A DNA stretch of 64,000 nucleotides, from positions 28,381 to 92,380 of the forward strand of contig JAAUSG010000002.1 in the NCBI GenBank assembly GCA_012034055.1, given 5' to 3'. This document shows, piece by piece, positions 18,938 through 29,181 of this stretch. The translations under genes and the position numbers were made by a program. A model generated the notes under the pieces. The model was not told the DNA's origin. It saw only the letters and a program-made list of their open reading frames with translations, and did no database searches. Position 1 is the first letter of the stretch. The number at the start of each line of letters is the position of its first letter. Source of the DNA: Leptolyngbyaceae cyanobacterium RU_5_1 (GTDB lineage: Bacteria > Cyanobacteriota > Cyanobacteriia > Leptolyngbyales > Leptolyngbyaceae).

Positions 18938-20359
18938 ATGATTTCTAACCCGTTTCTGTCTCTTGACTACGAACCCGCCCTCGAAGTTCTGGGAGACGAC
19001 TACCACGACATTGTCTCCGCGGCTGCCTTTCCCACGCATGTGCTGCGGTTCCGCAACAATGACCTTTTAGGCACCTTAGGACTGAATCCACAGCAGGTGG
19101 ACGACAACGACTTCATTGCAGCCTTTGGCACGTTCCAGAATGCACCGCGTCCCTTTTTAGCACTGCGTTACCACGGCTATCAGTTTGGCGAGTACAATCC
19201 CTTCCTGGGTGATGGCAGAGGATTTCTCTACGGTCAAATGCGCGGAACGGATGGGGAATTGTACGACTTTGGCACCAAAGGTTCCGGCACTACCCCTTAT
19301 TCCAGAGGGGGGGATGGCCGATTAACTTTGAAGGGTGGTGTGCGGGAAGTGCTGGCAGCCGAAGCGCTGCACCGGGCGGGTGTGCGCACGTCTCGCTGCC
19401 TCAGCCTGATTGAGACGGGAGAGCAACTTTGGCGAGGCGATGAACCGTCGCCGACGCGATCGTCTGTGATGGTGCGCTTTAGTCGTTCTCATCTTCGCTT
19501 TGGCACCTTTGAGCGGTTACATCAGCTCGATCGCAAAGATTTGATTGCTGTGCTGCTTGACCATGTGATTGAGCACTACTATCCCCATCTACAGCACCAA
19601 ATAGACCGCTACGCCCTGTTCTACGCCGAACTGGTGCAGCGGATTGCGAAACTGACGGCCGAGTGGATGTCGGCCGGATTCTGCCACGCGGTTCTGAATA
19701 CCGACAATATGTCGATTACGGGTGAAAGCTTTGATTATGGCCCTTACGCCTTCATGCCAACCTTTGACCCAACCTTTACAGCCGCCTATTTCGACTACTT
19801 TGGGCGCTACAGTTACGGTAACCAGCCCGCGATTTGTCGTTGGAACTTGGAGATGTTGCAGGCTCCACTGGGTCGTGTTATTTCCTATGCCGATTTAGAG
19901 GCAGGCTTGGCGACGTTTGGAGCACACTACAATCAGTGCTACCGCCAACGGATGCTGAATAAACTGGGATTTGAGACCTTGTCCGATCCAGAGGCAAACG
20001 AATTTGTGAAATTAACGCTGCACTGGTTAAAGGACTCTCAAATCGAGTATCACCAGTTCTTTACGGAGCTAACGCAACAATTTTCCAGGAGCTGGCGCGA
20101 GGATATTGACCAGATTTTCAAGGATGTGCGGATGGTCGATCATGACCTGGGATTGCTTTGGAATCAATGGAAAATTGGCTATTTCAATCTCTTGTTGAGC
20201 CTACCGGAGGCTGAAGTAGACCAGATATGCGATCGCCTGCATAGGCACAATCCAGCAACCGCTTTGCTGCGTCCTGAAATTGAGACAGCATGGACTGCGA
20301 TCGCTGAAGAAGATGACTGGAGCCAGTTTTACGATTTACTCGATCGCGTGCGATCGTGA
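18938..20359 (+). CDS. selO: protein adenylyltransferase SelO
   Basis: A 473-residue member of the SelO/YdiU pseudokinase family. These proteins bind ATP upside down and transfer AMP to Ser/Thr/Tyr of target proteins. Recognisable parts: [24 protein letters not shown] N-terminal core, [20 protein letters not shown] (glycine-rich loop and nucleotide-binding Lys), [20 protein letters not shown] with the catalytic-loop Asn, and DYGPYAFM in place of DFG. The bacterial C-terminal selenocysteine/Cys tail is absent, as in many members. Start is ATG ([11 protein letters not shown]). It overlaps or closely precedes the next gene. Confidence 0.92.
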   Translation: MISNPFLSLDYEPALEVLGDDYHDIVSAAAFPTHVLRFRNNDLLGTLGLNPQQVDDNDFIAAFGTFQNAPRPFLALRYHGYQFGEYNPFLGDGRGFLYGQMRGTDGELYDFGTKGSGTTPYSRGGDGRLTLKGGVREVLAAEALHRAGVRTSRCLSLIETGEQLWRGDEPSPTRSSVMVRFSRSHLRFGTFERLHQLDRKDLIAVLLDHVIEHYYPHLQHQIDRYALFYAELVQRIAKLTAEWMSAGFCHAVLNTDNMSITGESFDYGPYAFMPTFDPTFTAAYFDYFGRYSYGNQPAICRWNLEMLQAPLGRVISYADLEAGLATFGAHYNQCYRQRMLNKLGFETLSDPEANEFVKLTLHWLKDSQIEYHQFFTELTQQFSRSWREDIDQIFKDVRMVDHDLGLLWNQWKIGYFNLLLSLPEAEVDQICDRLHRHNPATALLRPEIETAWTAIAEEDDWSQFYDLLDRVRS

Positions 20360-20415
20360 CCGACCAACGCCTCTCCTGGTTCCTTTGGAGGCACTTCGCA
20401 TTTGGAGAACTGCGC

Positions 20416-21003
20416 GTGAATCTAGATCTTCCCCTGATCAAAACCGAACGCTTGATTTTGAGACTCGCCACTCAAAAGGATGTCGCCGCCATCCTGACCT
20501 ACTACTCTGAGAACAGACATTTTCTGACTCCCTTTGAACCAGCCAGACCAAAAGATTTTTACACAATTGAGTTTTGGAAAGAGCAAGTTGAGAAGGCCCT
20601 GATTGAGTTTAATTTTGACCAGACCCTGAAACTCTGTATGTTTAAGCGAACCAGCCCAGATCAGGTGATTGGTAAGATTAATTTTAACCAAATTCAACGT
20701 GGGATTGCCCACTACTGTGTGTTGGGATATAACCTTACTGAACATGAGCAAGGCAATGGATACATGACAGAGGCGTTAAAAGCCGCCATTCAGCATATGT
20801 TCAATGAGTTGAATTTGCATCGCATCATGGCAAACTACATGCCTCATAATCAGCGCAGTGGAAATTTGCTGAAGCGACTGGGATTTGTGGTTGAAGGCTA
20901 TGCAAGAGATTACTTATTAATTAATGGAAAGTGGGAAGATCACATCCTAACGAGTCTGACCAATCCAGCATGGAAGCCCAATCAACTTCATCACCCTCTC
21001 TGA
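20416..21003 (+). CDS. RimJ-like GNAT N-acetyltransferase
   Basis: A 195-residue protein of the RimJ/RimL group, which acetylates N-termini of proteins or small molecules. It shows LIKTERLILRLATQKDVAAI at the start and GYNLTEHEQGNGYMTEALKA as the acetyl-CoA loop. LHRIMANYMPHNQRSGNLLK and GFVVEGYARDYLLINGKWED complete the fold. I choose the GTG at 20416 because GGAG lies 8 nt upstream and family members begin just before TERL. A GTG overlapping the selO stop (20356) is also in frame. Likely cotranscribed with selO. Confidence 0.88.
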   Translation: MNLDLPLIKTERLILRLATQKDVAAILTYYSENRHFLTPFEPARPKDFYTIEFWKEQVEKALIEFNFDQTLKLCMFKRTSPDQVIGKINFNQIQRGIAHYCVLGYNLTEHEQGNGYMTEALKAAIQHMFNELNLHRIMANYMPHNQRSGNLLKRLGFVVEGYARDYLLINGKWEDHILTSLTNPAWKPNQLHHPL

Positions 21004-21210
21004 CTGTGCCTCTTTTTGCTCTGTTACGAGAGCAGATTTCAGATTCCGGAGAATTAACTTAAACTTTACATAGTCTTTAAGAGCAATCGCAACTGTAGGA
21101 TGAGCAAAACTGCTTATACTTGTCTCAAAGCATAAGCATCAAACCCAGTTGCGTTACCGCTAAGTAACAGTAACGAGTTCAGATCAGTCACGGGGATGGT
21201 CATCTGAAGC

Positions 21211-22554
21211 ATGATAGACCTGTATCAGCTAACACCTGAATCTGTCTTAGGCAATTTGCCTCTAAGTGATTTTCAAGTTGATTTGGCTACATTGGGTCAC
21301 GTAATTGCTGAACGGTTCACAAACGAACCGAACTTGCCTGGAGTGATTGTCCTGGATGGCGCAACGCTAGTTGGGGTAATTTCCCGACCGCGATTTATTG
21401 AACACTTGAGCCGTCCTTATGGCCCGGAAATCCATCTGAATCGCCCGATTCAGCTTCTATTGCCGTATATCGAACTGTCGCATTTGCAGTTACCTGATAC
21501 GTGCAGAGTCGATGAGGCTGTTGGTAAAGCGCTGAGTCGTTCCAGCACGATCGCCTATGAACCCATTGTTGTTACCTTTAAGGATGGCAGCCTTCGTCTA
21601 GTGGACACCCACGCCCTGCTGCTGGCACAGTCGCGAGTCTTAGCGATCGTGAACAAAACGGTTCGCCAACAAAAGCTAGAACTGCAGCAATATTTGACGA
21701 AGCTTCAGCAAGAGCAGGCGAGGTTTGAAGAGACCAATCGGCTTTTGGAAGAGCAGCAGCTTTCGATTCGAGACCGTAACCAGTTGTTGGAGCAGCAGCA
21801 AGCGGAACTGTTGCAAAAGTCGCAGGAAATCAGCGAACTGAATCAGCGTTTTGTCCAAATTAGTCAGATTCTTTCGTTGGAAGGGAAGAAAGCCTTTCAA
21901 GCCACCTTTGAGGGCGTGGATGCGATTTCCCACAATACGGACAATATTATTGAGATCGGCAAAGCGTTGGCAGAGCAGTTGGAAACCGTTCGAGGCGCTT
22001 CGGGATTAGTCCGGGAAGTCAGCGATCGCGCCCGACATCTGGCCCTCAAGGCAGCCATTCTGGTCAACCACTTTGGTCGCGAATTTGAGGGAGTCGGTCG
22101 GATCACGTCCGATATCAGTAAATTGAGTGCCCAGGCGTTTGAGGCCGGTCACCGCATGGATGCCACAGCCAGCCATCTGAAAATTCGCATTGGTGATTTG
22201 ACTAAGCTGGCCAGAGAAGGCGCAACTGGAGCACGAGCATTGCTGGCAAAAGTGGCTCGGGCAAAAGTGGCCCTGGCCGAGTTGGAAAATTTGATCCTGC
22301 AACAGGATGTCGGTTCTGCAGCCTTAGCGCCCAGCCCAACTTCGAATGTTACCCAAGACCTGATGCAACAGGTCGAGCAGGTCGAACTGGCCGTCTCAGA
22401 ATTGGAGAAAATCTCCACTCGGGGTAACAGCGCTCACTTGATCAAGAAAATTGAGCAACGGTTAAGACGGGCTGGGAGATTGTCAGCAGACGAGAGGGCT
22501 AATCATTCAGGGACAACCGCTGTTAGGAATTTCTCAGAGACAACGAAAGTTTAG
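21211..22554 (+). CDS. CBS-like and coiled-coil signalling protein
   Basis: A 447-residue soluble protein. Residues ~15-150 resemble a pair of CBS modules (PGVIVLDGATLVGVISRPRF and later EPIVVTFKDGSLRLVDTHAL). Residues ~155-230 form a Gln/Glu/Leu-rich coiled coil. Residues ~235-380 resemble the helical hairpin of methyl-accepting chemotaxis signalling domains (DRARHLALKAAILVNHFGRE ... GVGRITSDISKLSAQA), although the canonical tip is not obvious. A ligand-sensing protein coupled to a chemoreceptor-like output is an inference. The gene stands alone. Confidence 0.65.
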   Translation: MIDLYQLTPESVLGNLPLSDFQVDLATLGHVIAERFTNEPNLPGVIVLDGATLVGVISRPRFIEHLSRPYGPEIHLNRPIQLLLPYIELSHLQLPDTCRVDEAVGKALSRSSTIAYEPIVVTFKDGSLRLVDTHALLLAQSRVLAIVNKTVRQQKLELQQYLTKLQQEQARFEETNRLLEEQQLSIRDRNQLLEQQQAELLQKSQEISELNQRFVQISQILSLEGKKAFQATFEGVDAISHNTDNIIEIGKALAEQLETVRGASGLVREVSDRARHLALKAAILVNHFGREFEGVGRITSDISKLSAQAFEAGHRMDATASHLKIRIGDLTKLAREGATGARALLAKVARAKVALAELENLILQQDVGSAALAPSPTSNVTQDLMQQVEQVELAVSELEKISTRGNSAHLIKKIEQRLRRAGRLSADERANHSGTTAVRNFSETTKV

Positions 22555-22562
22555 GTATAGGG

Positions 22563-22613
22563 TGCGAAGTACGAAATGCGAAGTACGAAATGACGAAGTA
22601 CGAAATGCGAAGT
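22563..22613. repeat. GCGAAGTACGAAAT tandem tract
   Basis: Roughly four imperfect units of TGCGAAGTACGAAA between two convergent genes. Non-coding. Confidence 0.75.
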
Positions 22614-22665
22614 GGGACTAGAACTTTCCTAGCCTCTAGTCCCTAGTCCTTAATCCCTAATCTCC

Positions 22666-24723
22666 TTATCTACCTGGTTGCAAACGGTTAATTTCGTACT
22701 GAGTATCTTTGTAGCAAGCGGTTCTACCCTGGTCGAGGCAGAGTTTGGCGGCTTGCTGGAGATCTTGTAAGGCTCCCTGGAGATCGCCCACCTCAGCACG
22801 AGCAAGTCCCCGGTCATAATAAACCAGGGTGTGTTGAGGATTCAGGCGAACCGTGGTGTTGAAATCGGCGATCGCGCCCGGGTAATCTCCCAAATCTTGA
22901 CGGGTCAGTCCTCGGTTGTAGTAGGGGTCGGGGTCATTGGGAATCAGGCGAATGGTGATGTTAAAGTCGGCGATCGCGCCATCCAAATCTTTCTGGCGGC
23001 GACGCGCTAACCCCCGGTTCTGGTAGGCAATCGCATAAGCAGGATCGAGATTAATGGCTTGCGTGCAATCTTGAATCGCGCCAGGCTGATCGTTCAAGTT
23101 CGATCGCGTCAAGCAGCGGTTTAAGTAAGCTTTTGCCTGATTGGGGTCAAGTTGGATGGCGCGATTGTAATCTTTCAGTGCTGCCGTTTCGTCTCCCGCT
23201 TCCGCCTTTGCCGTACCACGATTCAAAAATGCTGCCGCGAAGTTAGGATTCAGTTGAATCGCAAGCTCGTAATCGGCTAAAGCGCCCTGATCATCGCCCA
23301 AACTGTAGCGGACATTGCCTCGGTAGAGATGGGCATTGGCATGATTCGGTTGAAGCTGAAGGGCTTGAGTTAAATCGTCCAGCGCTTGCTGATAATTTCC
23401 CAAACGGTAATAGGCAAAGCCGCGTTGATAAAACGCTTCGCTGTTGCTGACAGACGCTTGAATCACCGCATCTAGTTTGGCGATCGCGCCATTAAAGTTC
23501 TCTCCGCGATTCATCTCCACCCCCTCGCGTAAAGCAGCCCGCATTTGTAAGGCGTTATTGACCGGACGATACAACGCCGCCGCCAGCCCGCCAACCACCA
23601 ACAGAGCAGTCCCTAAACCCAGAAAGGCAACATTGCGCGAAAAGCGCCACCGTGCAGGCAAGGGTAGCCGTGCTGGTTGAGGATCAACGTCTGAATGTTG
23701 AACAATCGGTTGGGGTGAGTGATGTCCAGACACCGTTAATTCAGTCGCTCCAGGAGCGGTTGGCGTCAGTGGAGTTGCCTGGATAATCGAGTTTTGGGAA
23801 GATGATTGCAATCTATCTGTAGAGGAAGGAATTCCTGTTGGCGCTATTGGAAAACTCTCCGGATCAACCCCGGCAATTTGGTTGAGATCTTGAAGAACTT
23901 CTGCCGCAGACTGGTAACGCTGCTCCACATCTGGGCAGGTCATGCGATCGATCAAGTCTGCTAGCTCTGGACTAACCTGAGCCTGTTGTCGCCACGGAAT
24001 TTTGCCCGTATTGAAATTTTGGTATCTGAGTTGAGCATTATCTAACGGAGTTGCGTCGCAAATTGCCTCTGCAGACAACCCAGTCAGGGACTGAATGGCC
24101 ATAATCCCAACCGCATAGATATCGCTGCTGGGCAACGGAATCCCGCGCAGCTGTTCAGGAGGCTTGTAAGCAATCCCTTCGATATTTAGAGGAATCGGCG
24201 ATCGATGGGAGTTAAACCTGGGAGTGCTAATTTCCCTAAGTAATCTGAAATTAACCAGAACCAACTTGCCAGAAGGCAGACGACGGTACACATTGTCTGG
24301 CTGAATATCTTGATGAATCACGCCCTGTCCGTGAATGAACACCAGGATGGACAAAATTGTCCGCAGTAGCTGAATCACTTGATCTTGCAGCCAGACCTGA
24401 CCCGGTACAATTTCCTGGCTTAAGGATCGTCCTGAAATCAACTCTTCAACCAGATATAACTCCTGGTCTTGCTCAAACGCATCCAGGATTTCAGGAACAT
24501 GGTCACTTTCTCCCAGCTTTCTCCGAATTTCGATCTGCTCCTTCAGCAACAGTTTCACCATTTGAGGCGTTTTGGGACTGTCACTGAGTGGGCGTAACTG
24601 TCTGATCAGGCAACGGGGATAACCGGGACGATAGGTATCGGAGGCTAAATAAATGTCTCCATAAATGCTTGACGCTTTTAATTCAAACACTCGATATCGA
24701 TTTGCCAGAACTCGCCCAATCAT
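22666..24723 (-). CDS. Ser/Thr kinase-like protein with TPR array, probably a pseudokinase
   Basis: A 685-residue protein starting at MIGRVLANRYRVF; a longer frame upstream lacks family support. Residues 1-270 are a kinase fold of the cyanobacterial Pkn type, but key residues are changed. The beta-3 Lys is Arg (CLIRQLRP, R41). The catalytic loop reads HQDIQPDN, keeping Asp139 and losing its Lys. DFG is NFR (residues 158-160). A Pro/Ser-rich linker leads to one transmembrane helix (about residues 375-395, FLGLGTALLVVGGLAAALY). A C-terminal array of about seven TPRs follows (ALDDLTQALQLQPNHANAHL units). ATP transfer is doubtful, so a scaffold role is more likely. Confidence 0.85.
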   Translation of the reverse strand: MIGRVLANRYRVFELKASSIYGDIYLASDTYRPGYPRCLIRQLRPLSDSPKTPQMVKLLLKEQIEIRRKLGESDHVPEILDAFEQDQELYLVEELISGRSLSQEIVPGQVWLQDQVIQLLRTILSILVFIHGQGVIHQDIQPDNVYRRLPSGKLVLVNFRLLREISTPRFNSHRSPIPLNIEGIAYKPPEQLRGIPLPSSDIYAVGIMAIQSLTGLSAEAICDATPLDNAQLRYQNFNTGKIPWRQQAQVSPELADLIDRMTCPDVEQRYQSAAEVLQDLNQIAGVDPESFPIAPTGIPSSTDRLQSSSQNSIIQATPLTPTAPGATELTVSGHHSPQPIVQHSDVDPQPARLPLPARWRFSRNVAFLGLGTALLVVGGLAAALYRPVNNALQMRAALREGVEMNRGENFNGAIAKLDAVIQASVSNSEAFYQRGFAYYRLGNYQQALDDLTQALQLQPNHANAHLYRGNVRYSLGDDQGALADYELAIQLNPNFAAAFLNRGTAKAEAGDETAALKDYNRAIQLDPNQAKAYLNRCLTRSNLNDQPGAIQDCTQAINLDPAYAIAYQNRGLARRRQKDLDGAIADFNITIRLIPNDPDPYYNRGLTRQDLGDYPGAIADFNTTVRLNPQHTLVYYDRGLARAEVGDLQGALQDLQQAAKLCLDQGRTACYKDTQYEINRLQPGR

Positions 24724-25053
24724 GGTGATGCAGTAGCCTGTTCTGGCTAGATTATGACACGGTAAAAACAATAGAGCGGTAGACTGTTGCAAATTGGAAT
24801 TGACCATATCCTGTTGCCATCCTTCCTCGTTTAGCAACAGATGATGTAGCCGATGTAGCAATGGATAGGGAAGGGATGAGAAATTGCAGACGATAACCCA
24901 CCAACCATCCGTTTCATCCGCTACTTAATCTGCTGCCATCAATGGGCGCAAACTTTTCTGTGTTGAAAAACGCTCAACACTACGGCTTGGTATTGCAACA
25001 GAATTCGATTAATTTGTAGCTTTTTTTAACAATTAAATTGCCCACGAACCAAC

Positions 25054-25126
25054 TAAACCTTGTCCACGTCCAGACCTGGAGTTTTTTTAAGGGAAAGCTA
25101 CAGATTCCGAGCTGGACGTGGTTTAA
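25054..25126 (+). repeat. 72-bp dispersed palindrome-ended repeat, copy 2
   Basis: Begins TAAACCTTGTCCACGTCCAG and ends GAGCTGGACGTGGTTTAAA. It is nearly identical to copies 3 (reverse) and 4 (same orientation), differing mainly in the T run after CCTGGAG. Confidence 0.9.
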
Positions 25127-25369
25127 AGCGACAGATGGTCAACCCTACATATACTTCTTGGAAGTTGTGTCTATAAACTTATTTTAACTTGTGACTACAG
25201 ATACATGAAAACCGAATTGATAGGGCAAGAATTGAACAGTTAGGATTTCAACTAGCACCTGATGGGTCGAAATTGTCTGTCAGGTGCTCTTTTGATTTGT
25301 GGTTGGTTGATTTCAAATGCAAGTTGAACCTAAAGGCTTGTAAAAAAATGACTTCACACGTTTACCGTA

Positions 25370-25399
25370 GGCTGGGTTGAGCGATCGCTCAACCCAGCC
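25370..25399. repeat. perfect 30-bp palindrome centred on HIP1
   Basis: The left arm GGCTGGGTTGA and its exact complement TCAACCCAGCC flank the octamer GCGATCGC, giving a perfect 30-bp inverted repeat with no loop. A related GGTTGGGT ... ACCCAACC element is at 35632-35705. Confidence 0.9.
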
Positions 25400-25547
25400 G
25401 AGCCAGGGTGCGTGCGCTTGTCTCCGTGCCTCAACCTCACCTACAACTGTGAAATTGTTTCTTAACGACCCCTAACCTGATGTTCTAAATGTTTTCTGAT
25501 AGGGCGCACAGGCTCCTCAACAAACTTCAATAAATTGGATAGTAAAA

Positions 25548-25769
25548 ATGAATCCCTGTCCCTTTTGCTCAGATATTTTGCTGCGCCATGTCCGTGTTGG
25601 TCAAACCTATTGGTTATGCCGTCATTGCCGCCTGGAAATTTTGGCTATTGATCAGGCTTCAGTGGCTACCCTATCTTCTGCGGCTGAAATCAGCTCTTAC
25701 TCCCAAACTCAGCCCAAGGTTAAGCTAGATGACCTTTCTCACCAGGTTGCGTTGGAGCGTGGTTCATAA
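25548..25769 (+). CDS. small zinc-ribbon-like protein
   Basis: A 73-residue protein with two CxxC pairs at its N-terminus: MNPCPFCSDILLRHVR and YWLCRHCRLEIL. These form a probable zinc ribbon. The remaining tail is low-complexity and probably disordered. Small proteins with this CPFCSDxLLRH signature are widespread in cyanobacteria and of unknown function. It is 130 bp upstream of glmU in the same direction. Confidence 0.7.
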   Translation: MNPCPFCSDILLRHVRVGQTYWLCRHCRLEILAIDQASVATLSSAAEISSYSQTQPKVKLDDLSHQVALERGS

Positions 25770-25900
25770 CAGCACCATGATCCATAAGTAGGTCGGTGGA
25801 GATAAATATTGGATGAGACGTAAGAGCCTGGTATAAGCTTAGAGACGGGCACACCCGTATGAAGTGTGCTTCGTCGTAATCTCGATCGCTTGAAAACAGA

Positions 25901-27283
25901 ATGGTAGCAGTAGCAATCTTAGCGGCCGGGCGCGGAACCCGTATGAAATCCGATTTGCCAAAGGTTCTGCATCGCTTGGGTGGCCGCTCTCTGGTTGAAT
26001 GGATTCTCACCAACGTGCAAGATATTCACCCAATTCGACAACTCGTCATTGTCGGCTATCGGAGTAATCTGGTGACAGATGCGCTGACAAATCTGCAAGA
26101 CCTGGATCAGGCGTTGCCTCAATTGGAGTTTGTAGAACAACCAGAGCAGTTGGGAACTGGACATGCCGTTCAGCAGCTCATCCCTTACTTGCAGGGATTT
26201 GACGGAGATTTGCTAGTGCTGAATGGAGATGTGCCGTTGCTGCGCCCGCAAACCCTGAAGCAGATGCTGCAGGTTCATCAGGAACGGCAGAACGCGGCTA
26301 CGATTCTGGCTGCTCAGATGCCCGATCCGAGCGGACTTGGGCGGGTGTTTTGTGATCAGGAGAACATTCTGCAGGAGATTGTGGAAGATCGAGACTGCAC
26401 GCCCACCCAGAAGCAAAATTGCCGGATTAACGCGGGTATTTATTGTTTCCGTTGGGCAGATCTGGCACGGGTGCTTCCCAAACTCACCACCAACAATGAT
26501 CAGCAGGAATACTACATCACCGATGCTGTGAATTATTTGCAGCCAGTCACCGTAGTGGATGTGGAGGACTATCAGGAAGTTTTAGGGATTAACGATCGCA
26601 AACAACTGGCGGATGCCTACACTGTTCTGCAGACTCGGATCAAAGATGACTGGATGCGAAAGGGCGTCACGCTGGTTGACCCCAACAGCATCACCATTGA
26701 TGACACGGTTGAGCTAGAGCCAGATGTGGTGATTGAACCGCAAACCCATCTGCGGGGCAAAACGCGGATTTGCTCGGGCAGTCAGATTGGTCCCGGCAGC
26801 CTGATTGAAAACAGCCAGATTGGCAGACAGGTGACGGTATTCTATTCGGTGGTGACAGACAGCGCGATCGCAGAGGGAACGCGGGTCGGACCGTATGCCC
26901 ATCTACGCGGACACACTGAAACGGGTTCTGCTTGCCGGATTGGAAATTTCGTGGAGCTAAAGAATACGAAGTTGGGCGATCGCACCAACGTGGCGCACCT
27001 TTCTTATCTGGGAGACACCACGGCTGGCAGCCAGGTCAACGTGGGAGCGGGGACGATTACGGCGAATTATGATGGGGTGAAAAAGCACCCAACCGTGATT
27101 GGCGATCGCAGCAAAACCGGATCCAACAGTGTCCTGGTCGCCCCGATCACGATTGGCGAAGACGTGAACATCGCCGCAGGCTCCACGATCACGGAAGATG
27201 TGCCCAATGATTGTTTAGTGATTGCCCGCTCCCGTCAGATTGTGAAACCGGGTTGGCGGCTGAAGGCAAATGGTGGACGGTGA
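25901..27283 (+). CDS. glmU: bifunctional UDP-GlcNAc pyrophosphorylase / glucosamine-1-P acetyltransferase
   Basis: A 460-residue GlmU. It acetylates glucosamine-1-phosphate with acetyl-CoA and then couples the product to UTP, giving UDP-GlcNAc for peptidoglycan and polysaccharides. The N-terminal uridyltransferase carries [18 protein letters not shown] and [14 protein letters not shown]. The C-terminal left-handed beta-helix carries [22 protein letters not shown] and the acetyltransferase region [19 protein letters not shown]. Length and order are standard. The amidase gene on the other strand converges with it, and its repaired 3' end overlaps glmU by ~49 bp. Confidence 0.96.
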   Translation: MVAVAILAAGRGTRMKSDLPKVLHRLGGRSLVEWILTNVQDIHPIRQLVIVGYRSNLVTDALTNLQDLDQALPQLEFVEQPEQLGTGHAVQQLIPYLQGFDGDLLVLNGDVPLLRPQTLKQMLQVHQERQNAATILAAQMPDPSGLGRVFCDQENILQEIVEDRDCTPTQKQNCRINAGIYCFRWADLARVLPKLTTNNDQQEYYITDAVNYLQPVTVVDVEDYQEVLGINDRKQLADAYTVLQTRIKDDWMRKGVTLVDPNSITIDDTVELEPDVVIEPQTHLRGKTRICSGSQIGPGSLIENSQIGRQVTVFYSVVTDSAIAEGTRVGPYAHLRGHTETGSACRIGNFVELKNTKLGDRTNVAHLSYLGDTTAGSQVNVGAGTITANYDGVKKHPTVIGDRSKTGSNSVLVAPITIGEDVNIAAGSTITEDVPNDCLVIARSRQIVKPGWRLKANGGR

Positions 27284-28670
27284 TGGCTCCAAGGTCTTGC
27301 CGCTTCGATTTGGGCCGCAAGGGAAATCAGGGTTTCTTCGGCAGCAGGGCGACCGACTAGTTGGACGCCAATTGGGAGACCGTTAGGGGTGAAGCCAGTC
27401 GGGATGGCGATCGCGGGTTGTCCGCTGGCGTTAAACGGTGGGCAAGGAGCAATCCAGTTAATAATTTTTCCAATGTTTTAGCCGGTCGATACTTTGCCCA
27501 CTCCCCAATCTGAATCGTTGGGTGCAGATAGGTGGGCAGCAGCAACACATCAATGGTGTCGAAGAAGGCAACGATTCTACGGGCAACCTGTTGGGTTTGG
27601 GAAACGGCACGCAGATATTTTCCACAAGAACAAAACCGGGCCCGCAAGGCAAACCAGCGGTTCATTTTGCCCAAGACAAACTCAGGAGCACCCGCTTCAT
27701 TCAGCACGGCTTGAAACACAATAATGAACGGTTCAATCAGCTCACTTACATCGGGAAAACTGCCAGGTTCAACATGATGACCCAATTCGTCCAAAAGCCG
27801 TGCTGTCTCTAATACTGCCTGGGTGCAACTCTCATCCGCCTCACCGACCGGAGGTATTGCGGTACAGTAAGCAATTCGCAAGGGTTTGGGTGAAGTATGG
27901 GTCGCGGCCAGGAACGAGGGTTTTGGATTGGGAAGCCAGTACGGATCACCGGTCACGTAGCCAGCCATAACATCTAGCAAGGCCACAGCATCGGCTACGG
28001 TTCGTCCGAGAGAACCGTTGGTGGCAATTCCGCTCAGACGCTCACCTAATGGCGCATAGCTGACTCGCCCCCGCGACGGTTTAATCCCCACCAACCCACA
28101 GCAAAATGCGGGGCCGCGAACGGAGCCGCCCCCATCCGAACCGTGGGCAACCGGACACAGACCCGCTGCTAATGCCGCCACTGCACCGCCACTCGATCCA
28201 CCGGGTGAGTAGTCCAAATTCCAGGGATTGCGGGTGGGGGGAAATCCATTCGGCTCTGTGTAAGGCAACGTACCCATTTCGGAGGTGGCCGTTTTGCCCA
28301 GAATGACGAAGCCTGCCCGTTTGATTTGAGTAACAACCCCGTCGTCCTCAGTTGCCACTTGCTTTTTCAGTACTCTCAGTCCATAGGTGCAGGGCATTCC
28401 CACCACTGGATTCAGGTCTTTAATGGCAATGGGTACCCCAAAAAACGGTGGCAGCTCGTCAACCGGCGTGTGCCTCAGCGCTTCGGTTTTTGTACGCGCA
28501 TCGGCGATCGCCTGCTCTGCCGCCACAGTCACATAGCTGCCCAACGCACCATCAAGCTGCTGAATTCGCTCCAAATACAGCTCAACCAGCTCCAACGGCG
28601 AGATTTCCTGACGGCGAACCAACTCTGCCTGTTGTAACGCTGGGGTAAAGGCCAAATCTACTAAATCCAT
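27235..28670 (-). CDS. amidase signature family protein, frameshifted near the C-terminus
   Basis: An amidase-signature hydrolase that cleaves C-N amide bonds. Catalytic residues are visible: Lys in PIAIKD, the cis-Ser region [16 protein letters not shown] and the Gly-rich [13 protein letters not shown]. Read as it stands the frame ends at 27357 with an abnormal tail after KTLEKLLTG. At a run of five A (plus-strand T5, 27465-27469) adding one A restores [20 protein letters not shown] and then [15 protein letters not shown] and [13 protein letters not shown]. The family C-terminus then stops at 27235, ~478 residues and an exact multiple of three. Substrate unknown; GatA is unlikely. Confidence 0.85.
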
Positions 28671-28935
28671 TGGTTAAATCCATTAGTGCGCCAGTATCAA
28701 AGTCATTCATCAATTTAACGCCCGGACTGGGAAGATAGGTCAAGGAATAGGTCAAGAAAATAGACCCATAAACTTTGCCGCTGCGTAATCCCCTTCCCAG
28801 CTTCTAAATGTTATGCTAGGACAGCGCGAATTCTGGGCAGGGCTTTTCACTCTTGAGCAGAGTTTAGTTGGGAGGGTTGCTCCCCTCTTCAAATTGTTGT
28901 TTCACTCGTTCACAGCGGTAGGAGATTGGGGAACC

Positions 28936-29181
28936 GTGACGAAGGACAAGACGAAGGACAAAGAAAAGAATAAGGAAGCAGAATCGCCAGAAACGAAGCC
29001 AGGATTCAATGCCAATGCCTTCATCCAGGAGACGAAGGAGGAGCTTGATAAGGTTGTTTGGCCAAGCCGACAGCAGCTCATTAGCGAGTCTGTATCGGTT
29101 GTGCTGATGGTGACTCTCTCCACAACGTTGATCTATCTGGTTGATCAGTTCTTCAATTGGGCAGCAGGGAAGGTATTTTAG
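28936..29181 (+). CDS. secE: preprotein translocase subunit SecE
   Basis: An 81-residue SecE from a GTG start (VTKDKTKDKEKNK), chosen because TAGGAGA lies 12-15 nt upstream and the length then fits the family. An ATG at 28813 would add 41 unsupported residues. A charged N-terminal tail precedes the amphipathic helix FIQETKEELDKVVWPSRQQL, the SecE hallmark, and a single transmembrane helix (VSVVLMVTLSTTLIYLVDQF). SecE clamps SecY in the thylakoid/plasma membrane translocon. Its stop abuts the nusG start directly, opening the classical secE-nusG-rplK-rplA operon. Confidence 0.93.
   Translation: MTKDKTKDKEKNKEAESPETKPGFNANAFIQETKEELDKVVWPSRQQLISESVSVVLMVTLSTTLIYLVDQFFNWAAGKVF

Larger units (their letters stand above)
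24724..25547. other. 820-bp spacer with repeats
   Basis: Between the divergent pseudokinase and zinc-ribbon genes. It holds copy 2 of the 72-bp repeat (25054-25126) and a perfect 30-bp palindrome (25370-25399). The sequence between 25160 and 25360 is AT-rich and may contain the promoter and leader of the downstream genes. No other gene was found. Confidence 0.5.

Noticed and set aside
28813..28935. Longer SecE with 41 extra N-terminal residues from ATG 28813
   Set aside because: The extra stretch has no SecE character, and the GTG at 28936 has a good ribosome site and gives the normal length.
28681..28935. A tRNA-Trp gene expected upstream of secE
   Set aside because: No acceptor stem, anticodon loop or TTCRA T-loop could be found in this interval.
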